Part shown: one piece after another, positions 55,363 to 64,000 of the stretch
How the letters are laid out: every line of letters starts with the position of its first letter
Numbering within the stretch: the first letter of the stretch is position 1
NCBI RefSeq assembly: GCF_000003195.3
Contig: NC_012877.2
Span: forward strand, 18,035,344-18,099,343
Reading direction: 5' to 3'
DNA: 64,000 nucleotides
Origin: Sorghum bicolor
Taxonomy: Eukaryota > Streptophyta > Magnoliopsida > Poales > Poaceae
The notes under the pieces: model-generated
Database searches by the model: none
What the model saw: only the letters and a program-made list of their open reading frames with translations
Told to the model about the DNA's origin: nothing
Position numbers and translations under genes: made by a program

Positions 55363-56413
55363 TGTTGGTATTTTTAACATCACTTCATATTAAGTTGTGA
55401 TAAACTCAAAAAACATCATAAGGAGCATCAACTAATGAGGATATTAAGACACAAGGGTTACCTCCTTCGCGACCGCGCTCGGCTAGTCCTACACACGGGG
55501 GGTGGACTACAGAGGAACCAACGCAGCTGTCACCTACACGGACTACCACACGACCCGACACATCAAGGTGCCTCCGTAGGTACACAATATATCTAGACAC
55601 CACGTCTACATAATGTGCACCACCAAACTCACTCAAGTATTGAATCAGGCGCTTTACGATCATATAACAATAATCATCATAAACCACATCTATATCGAAT
55701 ATGCAACTAGAATAAACTAAGAACTGAATAAATAGCAATATATTAAAGTAGAGCAAAGTCATAATGAAATATAAGATAATATTACCAATTTCTAGAAGAC
55801 AGATCTAGAATTCCGAGCGGAGCACCCGATCTCTACTTGAACCTCGCTAGACGCCTATACTAAGAACTTGAAGAACTAGAGCTCTACTTCTAATCTCTAG
55901 AAACCCTAACTTCTGACTACTCTTGACAAATGAAGTAGGAGGAATGAATTGAATCTGGGGTCCTCTTGGGAGGGGGGTCTGCCCATCTATTTACAGCCTG
56001 GTGGAGTGCACGTGCGCTGCAGATCAAACCGACTTAACCAAGGGCCGAGATGCATCAAGAGAGGCGGTGGAGGAAGCTTCCGGAAGGGGGGGGAGCAAAC
56101 CCTAGCCATAGGGGGCCGGGCGGCGCCAGGGTGGGGCCGGCCGGCCCGACCTGGTGGCCTCTGCCGGTCCCATTGCTTCGGGTGTCTTGTGGAGTCTTCC
56201 TCACCCGTTGGCGGTGTTGTTGTGTCGCGGATAAGTTTCGTGTTTATTTTGCACTTGAATCCCTCTTTTTAGCTCACTGTGAAATAAACCCTGGAAAATA
56301 CAGAATATGCAAAACTCATGGAAATTGTCAGTTTAAACCCTAAACTAATGTGTTTTCATGTTTTCTTTCAGGTCTAAAGTTCTAATAAAAGTTGACGTTA
56401 TCGACCGCCAACA
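55363..56413 (-). mobile_element. Solo LTR inside the CACTA element (TSD CATGG)
   Basis: 1051 bp starting TGTTGGTATTTTTAAC and ending CGACCGCCAACA, flanked by CATGG at 55358-55362 and 56414-56418. The start resembles the 60779 end of element F (TGTTGGCATTTCTTAGC), so it probably belongs to a related Athila-like family. Minus orientation is inferred from a TATA-like GTAAATAGATG on that strand. Confidence 0.85.
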
Positions 56414-56418
56414 CATGG

Positions 56419-57770
56419 CATACATTTGTACATATATGATTAGATTGTTTTAGCTAGGCATGGCCATTTTTAGCACCGACAGGAATTTTCAGTTTCCAGT
56501 AGTGGTAGTGGCCTAACTTCTCTATATTCTTTAAGAAATGGTTATTATATTTTGCTGGTTAGTAATATATTTGTTTTATACTAGATGAAGGATGACAAGA
56601 AGTCACCTCAGCACTCAAAAGATGGTGGCACAGGAAGGACATCACAGCTTGAAGGTATTCACTTGAACATTTTGACTTGTATATGTGATCCAAGCACTGT
56701 TTGAGATGTGGAAAATCAATGAGGCTGTGTTGGTTGGCTGCTATATAAATAGATTTGATTATAATATATATGTTGAAGAATTTCTAGAAAAACTATGAGG
56801 TTTTATAAATTTGGCTGGCTGCTATATACATCCTGATCAATTCAAAGATAGTAACAGGTTGCTACAGCTGCTATTTAAGCTGTTGGTACCTAGCTTGTTG
56901 CTTCTAGTTGGCATGTCATTGCTAACTAGATTGAATGGAATTATATAATGGGTCTGTATCACTAAATAGTTTATAGCATAGCTGTCCACTGTACAGTAAT
57001 ATTGTTTCACTATTTCCACCCAATAACAAAGCAAGAATTAATGATACAAAGCACAATTCACTTATATTTCGTCTTCGTTTTCTTGTTAGGTACTTAAGCT
57101 ATATGGTGTTGCAAGTAGTTTAGACTGGGCAACCTTTTGAGCTTCGACCAGGAAGCCGTTACATGTTCTCTAGAGAGTAAGCAACCATATATGCACCAAG
57201 TTGGTTTCCAAGTATTTTGGAGCGGCAACAAGTGTCCGAGAAATGCTGCAGGAAGACATGAGTTATAGTTATGTTCTTTTGTTTACACCTACTAGGCTAC
57301 TATCATGTAGGCCAAAGACATATGGAAGTGTTATGAATGTATGTGTCCAAGTCATGATCTATCGATCTCTTGGCTTTAGCCATAACCAGTCAGTATAAGA
57401 CTTAGTATGTGTCTATATATATGCCTGCTAGTGACTAATGTACATTCTGGACATCTATATGTATGGCTGCATATACTATGATCATTGGACCAATATATGT
57501 ATTGACTTGCTATGTATGATCATTGGACCTATATATGTATGGCTCTATGTACTATGATTATCCAGTTGGTGTATGTATAGAAGATTTGATATTTTAATTT
57601 TGTAAGATCATGTGAATTTGTTAAATGCAATGTGTATTTTTGAATTATTCAACATGTATTTATACCTATCGTGTACAATGCAGTTTTGCCAACAATTTTG
57701 TTGATGGACAAGCTTCAGTTTACAAAGGACCTTGGAAACGGATTCACCAACATACAAAGTGTCAGGAAAG
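56419..57770. other. CACTA interior, right part: no gene recognised
   Basis: AT-rich. A short frame at 56584 (MKDDKKSPQHSKDGG) precedes a splice-donor-like GAAG/GTATTC and could be an exon of a captured or former transposon gene. Nothing else stands out. Confidence 0.35.
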
Positions 57771-58034
57771 GTCCTAACTGTCGGTGTAGGTTCGAACTGT
57801 AGGCAAAAGATTAACTATCGACAAAAGTCCTAACTATCGGTGTAGGTACACCATTTGGCTACACGAAATGTGTCGATAATTCTTTTAAGTATCGGCAAAA
57901 CATTCGCCGACGGCTTCTACTGCGATTGTTTGTAAACTATCAGCAAAACCTTTCTCAAGAGATTATCTGTCGGCAAAAGTTACTTTCGCCAACAATAAAA
58001 AGTGTCGACAAAGCTATGCTGTGTCATAGTGAGC

Positions 58035-58316
58035 AGAGTGAGCAAGCTGTTGCAACTAAGATTCTAGCATCTTATTAAAGCTAAGCTGATTCTTGATAGC
58101 ATTGGAAAAGCTAAGCTGATTCTAATGTTAACTGATTCTAAAGTTTTGTCATTAGATACTAACCTCTCACACAGGCTATCCATTGTCTTGCCCTGATTAA
58201 GCACTAACTCTCTTGAAGATGGTTTGTTATTATTATTGTAAGAATTATTACCTTGGTAATTGCCTGAGTAGTTAGGTCGCTGTTGCTAGTTCTAGCCTTG
58301 GTTTTGCTGAGGACAA

Positions 58317-58377
<61 letters not shown>

Positions 58378-59254
58378 TGTTGATGTAGTTCACATCCTCC
58401 GTCAGCTCTGGGCAGTTGGTACCTGTATGCCCAGTCTCTTCACACTCTTCACAAGTCATACCAGAATCATGAATGTACATGACTTCCTTCTTCTCTATAG
58501 CTCTCTCATCGAGTGTTTTCATCAGGAGGTCCATCTTGGCAGCTAGCATGTCTACCTCCTTGAGCTGGTACATTTCTCCACCTCTCTTGTAGATTTGAGT
58601 TCTCTCTTCACTCCAACCTTGATTGGAGGTCATCTTTTCCACAAGAGCAGTGACTTGAGTAATGGTAAGTGATAAGAATGCACCTCTAGCAGTAGCATCC
58701 AAGGTTTCACGAGTGCTATTGCTGAGTCCATGATAGAATGTCTGCATGAGTAGCCAATTCTCCATCCCATGATGAGGACATTCGAGTATGTAGTCTTGAA
58801 AGTTCTCCTAGGCTTCTGGGACTGTCTCATTATGTTATTGCTAAAAACTTGATATCTTCCCACAAAGAGCATTGATCTAGCCCGTGGGAAATAACTTCGC
58901 TAGGAAATTTGTGGAATATAGTGCCCATATAGTATTCTTCTCCTTGTTGGCGTAGAACCACTGCTTGGCACTTCCCAAGAGTGAGAATGGGAAAAGGCAA
59001 AGTAGTATAGCATCTCTGGGGACGTCCTTGATAGTGAAAGTGCTACAAATCTCTAGAAAGTGTTGGAGATGAGCACTAGCATCTTCATGGGCCTTCCCAC
59101 GGAACTGGCTTGTTTGCACCATGTTGATCAGCATAGGCTTGAGCTCAAATGACCCATTAATGTCCACAGTTGGTCCAGTATGGATGTTGGTCGTAGTGGG
59201 AGCTGAGAACTCACGAAGTGACTTGTCGGCCATGGCATCAGGCTCTGATGTCAA
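58035..59254 (-). pseudogene. gag of element D
   Basis: Minus strand. MVQTSQFRGKAHEDASAHLQ, FLEICSTFTIKDVPRDAILL and CLFPFSLLGSAKQWFYANKE form the Athila-type Gag core (59140-58880). Four stops follow within about 80 bases, then FQDYILECPHHGMENWLLMQ, TFYHGLSNSTRETLD and a knuckle-like CEECEETGHTGTNCPE near 58445. After the knuckle lies a poly-Tyr run from a trinucleotide repeat, then an Asn/Gln-rich tail. Gag would build the particle; this copy cannot. The stops TAG, TAG, TAA and TAG fit C-to-T or G-to-A changes of Gln and Trp codons. Confidence 0.82.
58317..58377. repeat. (AGT)n trinucleotide repeat, about 20 units, in D gag
   Basis: Uninterrupted AGT repeat on the plus strand. In the gag frame on the minus strand it reads as TAC, giving about 20 consecutive Tyr codons after VNYIN. 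Confidence 0.95.
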
Positions 59255-59517
59255 ACTTCAAATAACAGATTGATCTTATGACTCAGGAGGATTGGTAAGC
59301 TGAGATGATGATGATGTTGATTGGTTCCTTCTTAACATAGCCTTTGTCTTCCTAATCAAAATTATCTGGGAGACCCAACCTGCTCATACATTACCCTGCA
59401 TATGATATATAACATCGACAAAAGACAAAGGTAAGTCTGCATGAGTGAGAATGGTGGTTGGTGCTCAATCCATGAGTGGATGCAGTGATACTCATTATCC
59501 TTTAATGCTTTCATCCT

Positions 59518-59535
59518 TCCCTAGCAACGGTGCCA
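59518..59535 (-). promoter_or_regulatory. Primer-binding site of element D
   Basis: On the minus strand TGGCACCGTTGCTAGGGA, about nine bases after the LTR end at 59544. Close to the TGGCGCCGTTGCCGGGGA site common in Athila and related elements. Confidence 0.75.
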
Positions 59536-59543
59536 AAAATGCT

Positions 59544-62500
59544 TGTTGACACCTATAACACTACTTAAGCTAGGTTGTCATCCCCAGCATAATGTAGAGG
59601 TGGTGGTATTAAATGTATATGCTTTTCTAGAAAATAAACAAGAGATCCACAAGCGCACAGATAATACCGATGTAGCATTTTAACCGGGAGTAATCAAGGT
59701 ATCGTTATTTATAGTTTTACCATTGGGAAGGGAATGCATTAGATAATAAGCAATGAGCACTGCATGTGATCATGGAGAACTTAAGCATGTCTTTATCTAT
59801 CTCTCATGCAGGGTAAGTGTCACATAAGATAAATAATATGAATATGAATAATAAGTGACAAAAGATAAATGAGAACAGATAGCCACATATAAATATGATA
59901 ATCATCTAAATAGAGTACTCTAAGTCTATAACACTAGCATGGATTAGGACGATCTACAAGAATAAATCCGAAGTATTCTAACTATATTGTCAAAGCATGC
60001 AATGATTAGTGTAATTACACCTAGCATCATCATAAGAAAAGGTTATATCTATGCATAGTGATATTACCAAGAAAGATCATGAACAGAGCAATCACTTCAC
60101 TATAATAATGGTGCTCTACGGTCCCTATACTCAGGAGGAGGGCTACAAAGGACTCAACAGGACTATCACTCCTGCGACCTACCTCACAATCCAGACTATA
60201 AGGGGTAATAACAGATAAATACGATCTAGGTACCACGTCTACACAATATCTACCACTCACCCATTGGCCCAATGAGTAAGCGCTATATGATCCTATGCAT
60301 AAACATAATTCTAAACTTACTACGCTAAGCATATAATCAAAGTAGACTAATAACAATATAATTGAGATCATAAGCAAATAGAATCAAGTCAATTCCGATC
60401 TAATCAAATAGATCAAAGTCATATTCATAATAGCAAGAACTAATATAAATACTACAATGAAGAATAAGAAATTACTAAGAACGATGATAGATCCAGACTC
60501 CATGCTAGGCTTGACTCCTTCTAGATCTATTCCTATGTAGCTATACTAAAGAACTGTGGAGCTCTAATCGAGATGGTGGCTCTAGGCTTCTCTGAATTAT
60601 CTTAATGAATTTCTCTCTATCTCTTATGCTTCTCCTACAGGGGGTCAGGCTTGTATTTATAGCCCTCTATGAAGCACCATAGCCCTCAGATCAAACCGAC
60701 CTTGATAGATGGCCAAGATTACTCCGTAAAGGCGGTGGAGACAGGATCCGTGAGGTTGAAGCTCATTGGCTAAGAGCCTGTTGGCATTTCTTAGCGTCAC
60801 TACTAAAAATAGACCATAGATCCATCCTTAGCAATGGCACCAGAAATGTCGAGTGTTGGCATACCGTAACTATCACTACATCAGAGAGATAACCTAAGGC
60901 AACTCGAGGGCGCCGGCCTTAGTAGTGGAGTCTGGTAACAATAATTAGGAATGCCGGATTTGCCTTCCTAACCATCCTTACTTGCGATATGCAAAGTTGT
61001 GGCACTACGCTTGAAAGTGCACAAGGATTACAATCTTAAGTAACGGTACTTAGGTACGCCAATCAATAGTTCATGAATGAAGAAGTAATATAACTGCAAG
61101 TGGATAGAACTATCATTGTAGCATTTCAACCCGTGAGTATTCAAAGGTGTCACATTTATAATTCCCGTAGGAAGAAAAATGGATCAAGCATGGTGTAAAC
61201 ATGATTACTTATTGAATGGTTGGTAGACATAGAGTAAATAGGAATAAACATGATATTCAAGATAGTGGACACACATTGGATCAACCTCAAGGATAAAATA
61301 GAAGAGAAATAATAAATAAAGAATAAAGAAATAAATCTACTTGAGCATGCATGGGTCACATATAACTATGCATAGAACTGTTAGCGGATCATCTAATTAG
61401 CAATAAATAGAGTTAGAACTAAGCCTGAGATGAGGGGAGATCCCCGCAGCTCGATACCCAGCCGATAGAGACTTTACAGAACTCCTATCGGAATATCTGA
61501 TCGTGGGGGAATGCAAAGGATGACAGAGCTGTCACTACCCTGCCACCTACCCTTCTACCCGAAAGATACCCACACATCCATTCTCGCATACCTGAACACC
61601 ATGTTCACATAATTGGAAACAACTCCTAACCCCCACGGGCCCCACCCCTTCGGAGTGACAGGCTAGGCTAAGAGTAACCATCATAGGACAGTGAACCATC
61701 ATCCTATTCCTAATTCTAATCCTAATAATACTAATCTAATGAACAATGAAGAACAATGATGAACATATCAAGAACATAGCACAAGAACTAAGAACTATTT
61801 CATATACTATGAACATGATAAGAACACAACCATACTCTAGTTCATATGCATAATCATATAAAGCTGAATAGAATTTGCTCATGGAATAAGATTGAATATT
61901 ATTCATACCAAGAAGATCCTTTCTTCCAAGGAGACAGGCTATCCTTGCTAGCTCTTGCCTTGCTCTACTACTAATCTAGACTAAAGATACAAGTGAGAGG
62001 TGTGAGGTAAATTGACTCCAAATGATGTGTGTGTTGAAAAGGGGGGAGTGCCTTTGTTTTTATAGTGGAACTAGGACAGTTCGTTGCATCTAAATTTGGT
62101 ATTAGGTGAAACCGTCCTATGCATGGCGGCATGCAACCGCCTGAGAAAGATGGGCCCGGTTTGCCGCCTCCAGCGCCTTCGTGTGGTCGTTTTGGCTCTG
62201 GGCCTGGATCTCTCCCGTGGTTACGATCAGGCCCAGTTCTGTGTTGTTCAGGCCTTTCTCTGTTTTCTTGGTTTGCGCATTTCTGAATACATCTTTTGGT
62301 ACTTTGCGCTTTCTTCGTGGTATGGCACATTTCCACTTGTTGCACTATAATTCCTGCAAAATATAATCACTATGGTACAAGTGGAACTTGTTAGTAATAA
62401 AATGCATGTGTGTATATAATATGATTGCCTCTTCTCCTTCTGGATCAAGTTGGCAGTTTATAATTGGTCTATAATGACTGCCAACAGAGCCCCGGGCGGC

Positions 62501-62794
62501 CACCCCTGCCTTATGGGCAGGCGCCCCTAGGTCTCTACCAGGTGGGCCCTCCTTTGTAGGGTTGCCTTCTTGTGTCTTCTAGAGTATTCCTGAGTTACCG
62601 ATGGGGTCTTTTCTCTATGTAATTCCGATATGTGGACTTCTTTTTGTTCTTATTCTCATAACCCCCTGTAGATATGGACAATCACCAAACTCGTGGAATT
62701 CTGTTAATATAAACCCCTATAGCTAGATGATATTCTAGTTTTAGTCCTTTTTCATGCTATGTTGATGGTTAAAAAGAGGACTTATCTACCATCA
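59544..62794 (-). repeat. 5' LTR of element D, interrupted by F
   Basis: Starts TGTTGACACC at 59544 and runs to 60778, is interrupted at 60779-62486, and resumes at 62487 up to about 62794. The intact order is shown by the 3' LTR at 20150-20460. About 1.5 kb without the insertion. The outer end is approximate. Confidence 0.65.
60779..62486 (-). mobile_element. Element F: LTR plus PBS stub inserted in the D LTR (TSD GAGCC)
   Basis: GAGCC at 60774-60778 and 62487-62491 brackets 1708 bases. A complete-looking LTR spans 60854-62486 (TGTTGGCATACC...GACTGCCAACA), with a TATA-like CTATAAAAACAAAG on the minus strand near 62060. Next to it on the minus strand is a PBS-like TGGTGCCATTGCTAAGGA (about 60828-60845). 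Only about 30 further bases remain, ending like an LTR (TGTTGGCATTTC at 60779). So almost all of the interior and second LTR are gone, yet the outer end kept its target duplication. Confidence 0.75.
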
Positions 62795-63146
62795 ATAGTA
62801 GTCTATCTCTAATCTTTGTATGATTTATTCCCCGAGCTTTTATACTTCATATTATTTATCTATCATGGTTTACCCCTCTACCAAGTTTGTGGCTATGCAA
62901 CCCATCACATATAAGTAATCATGTTTTGCAAGTTCATCTCATTGTTTAAGTCCTTAGTACTTTCCCTTGAGCTAAATATAAATAACGATACCTAGAATAC
63001 TTCCCGGTGAAGTGCTGCAATGGTATTTAATATGTACGCTTGTAGATCCTATATTTATTTTATTAGTGGAACAATTTTTATACTAACACTTCTGGCGCCA
63101 TGCTAGGGATGACAACTTAGCTTAAGTGGTGTTGGAAGTGTCAACA
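62795..63146 (+). repeat. Partial LTR related to D, opposite orientation
   Basis: GCTTAAGTGGTGTTGGAAGTGTCAACA at the right edge is the reverse-orientation counterpart of the D LTR end at 59544 (TGTTGACACC...CTTAAGC). AATAACGATACC and TTCCCGGTGAAG match the reverse complement of 59680-59710. The left edge is not a clean LTR start. Confidence 0.55.
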
Positions 63147-63600
63147 CATGTCCCGATCGACTATCACCATTCAAACATCCATTTAGCCAATCCAACAAAC
63201 TAGCCACCTCTCCTTCCATGGAGTGACCCCACAAGCAGTTCCTACTCATAAAAATTTGGGGTCAACAACATGAGTCCCACTTCATCACCAAGCCATAAGC
63301 TCAGCCTAAGAAGCACGATGATGGGGTCGTGAGTGCATGTGGAGGCGTCCAACTGGACAAAAGTGATGACAACCTTCTTGATGACTTTGATATATTTGGA
63401 GAGCTATAGTGATCTCCAAGATATCATGTTTGTTATATGCAATGTCCACATGTACCAATTTGGCCATGTATGCTCCTAAAGAGCATTTGTAATGCAGTAA
63501 ATGGTCCAAACCATTGTAATATTTCCCAAGAGTTATGTAATTTTATCTTTATGATAATGTATGTTTTTATGTTAAATTCCTGTCTTTATTTTTATGGTGT
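63147..63600. other. No gene seen
   Basis: AT-rich flank between LTR remains and the Copia fragment. A short minus-strand frame has no recognisable product. It may be Copia internal non-coding sequence. Confidence 0.4.
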
Positions 63601-63608
63601 TTAACAGT

Positions 63609-64000
63609 GTGTGGGAACTCGATGGCTGAAGCGGAACTTGTCTTATAGATAGTGGTACCACCAATATGATACTAAGGGAAACCAAATATTTCCAAACATT
63701 AAGAAAGAAAAATGGAAATATTATGACCATTACCAGAAGCGATGCTCATATCATGGGCACTAGAAGTGCCACACTGGTTCTCCCTATGGATACTCAATTT
63801 TTTGTCAAGGATGCACTATTGTATCCTGACTCAAAGTGCACACTTTTGAGCTTTAAAGATGTCCATGCGAATGGTTTCCATGTAGAAACTGAGATCGAGC
63901 AAGATGCTGAATACCTGCTGATCACTAAATTCGATGGGTACCAAAAGCGAGTGGTGGAAAGATTTCCTTCATCGCCAACAGGTTTATCTACACGTACATA
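63609..64000 (+). pseudogene. Copia retrotransposon protease/GAG-pre-integrase fragment, cut by window end
   Basis: CLIDSGTTNMILRETKYF at about 63635 is the Copia aspartic protease active-site region (DSG). It is followed by MTITRSDAHIMGTRSATLVL, VKDALLYPDSKCTLLSFKDV and YLLITKFDGYQKRVVERFPS, the standard run into the GAG-pre-integrase domain. A TGA stands just before the block (near 63625). The frame is open to the window edge, so the rest of pol may lie beyond. Different family from the Copia LTR at 10593. Confidence 0.85.

Larger units (their letters stand above)
53880..58031. mobile_element. CACTA transposon nested in element D (TSD AGC)
   Basis: Ends CACTACACCATGAC at 53880 and, on the other strand, CACTATGACACAGC ending at 58031. 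AGC stands at 53877-53879 and 58032-58034. Subterminal regions (53930-54060 and 57780-58010) are filled with TGTCGGCAAAAG/AACTATCGGC words, as usual for CACTA. 4.15 kb with no TNPD/TNPA-type transposase recognised, so it is non-autonomous. It carries a solo LTR at 55363-56413. Removing it restores the D gag-protease frame. Confidence 0.9.
19850..62794 (-). mobile_element. Element D: Athila-like gag-pro LTR retrotransposon, host of the nest
   Basis: Minus-strand element in pieces. 5' LTR 59544-62794 (interrupted by F), PBS near 59518-59535, gag 58035-59254, gag/protease continuing at 52809-53879 after the CACTA insertion, a basic tail and non-coding 3' region at 20475-23211 after element A, and a 3' LTR with a deletion at 19850-20474. 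Removing CACTA (TSD AGC) and A (TSD GTACC) rejoins the frames, which shows they are insertions into D. RT, RNase H and integrase are absent from every piece, so D was non-autonomous. Gag resembles Athila-lineage Gag. The outer target duplication is not clear, because the right LTR boundary is eroded. Confidence 0.7.

Noticed and set aside
63095..63115. TGGCGCCATGCTAGGGA read as a plus-strand primer-binding site
   Set aside because: The same position in the related LTRs at 19.9 and 59.6 kb lies inside the LTR, so it is more likely LTR sequence resembling a PBS by chance.

Overview
The window is plant nuclear DNA. It looks like a panicoid grass, probably Andropogoneae (sorghum, sugarcane or Miscanthus type), because it combines a very GC-rich single-exon grass gene, several grass MITE families, and Tat, Athila, CRM-like and Copia LTR retrotransposons stacked inside one another. 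I saw no rRNA or tRNA gene and no CRISPR array, and nothing bacterial.

Layout. Positions 1-834 hold three MITEs of one family. Positions 2600-3935 hold the only confident host gene: a G-box/TATA promoter and a 334-residue plant-specific protein (DUF7950 type). Positions 4305-7589 are stacked small DNA transposons, including a foldback with a Tourist-like MITE in its loop and a hAT-like element. Positions 7590-10260 are a complete non-autonomous LTR element (TSD GAGGG). Positions 10593-12985 are a Copia-type LTR that has swallowed a piece of pol. Positions 12986-17946 are gene-like but unrecognised. Positions 18549-19849 are a minus-strand LINE 3' end.

From 19850 to about 62794 almost everything is one nest. 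The outer layer, element D (minus strand, Athila-like), has gag and two retropepsin domains but no RT or integrase. Into D went a CACTA transposon (53880-58031, TSD AGC), which carries a solo LTR (TSD CATGG). D also received a 29.6-kb Tat-type element A (23217-52803, TSD GTACC) and a partial LTR element F (60779-62486, TSD GAGCC). Element A was itself hit by B (29862-37354, TSD GATTT, CRM-like, minus strand) in its integrase and by C (44544-52342, TSD GCGTG, Tat-type) in its 3' LTR. The window ends in a Copia protease fragment.

The most notable content is a pair of antisense, multi-exon genes between pol and the 3' LTR of the Tat elements A and C. In C, six exons splice by canonical signals (one GC donor) into an open frame of 955 codons, with a plant mobile domain, a proline-rich middle and a C-terminal coiled coil, behind its own TATA box. 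In A, a six-exon gene of 1308 codons has a different N-terminal domain (Transposase_28-like) but the same layout; two in-frame stops break it. C keeps this gene and an intact RNase H-integrase although most of its gag, protease and RT are deleted, and its LTRs differ at only two positions. This suggests a very recent insertion, probably mobilised in trans.

All splice sites, LTR ends and mismatch counts were read by eye and should be checked by alignment.
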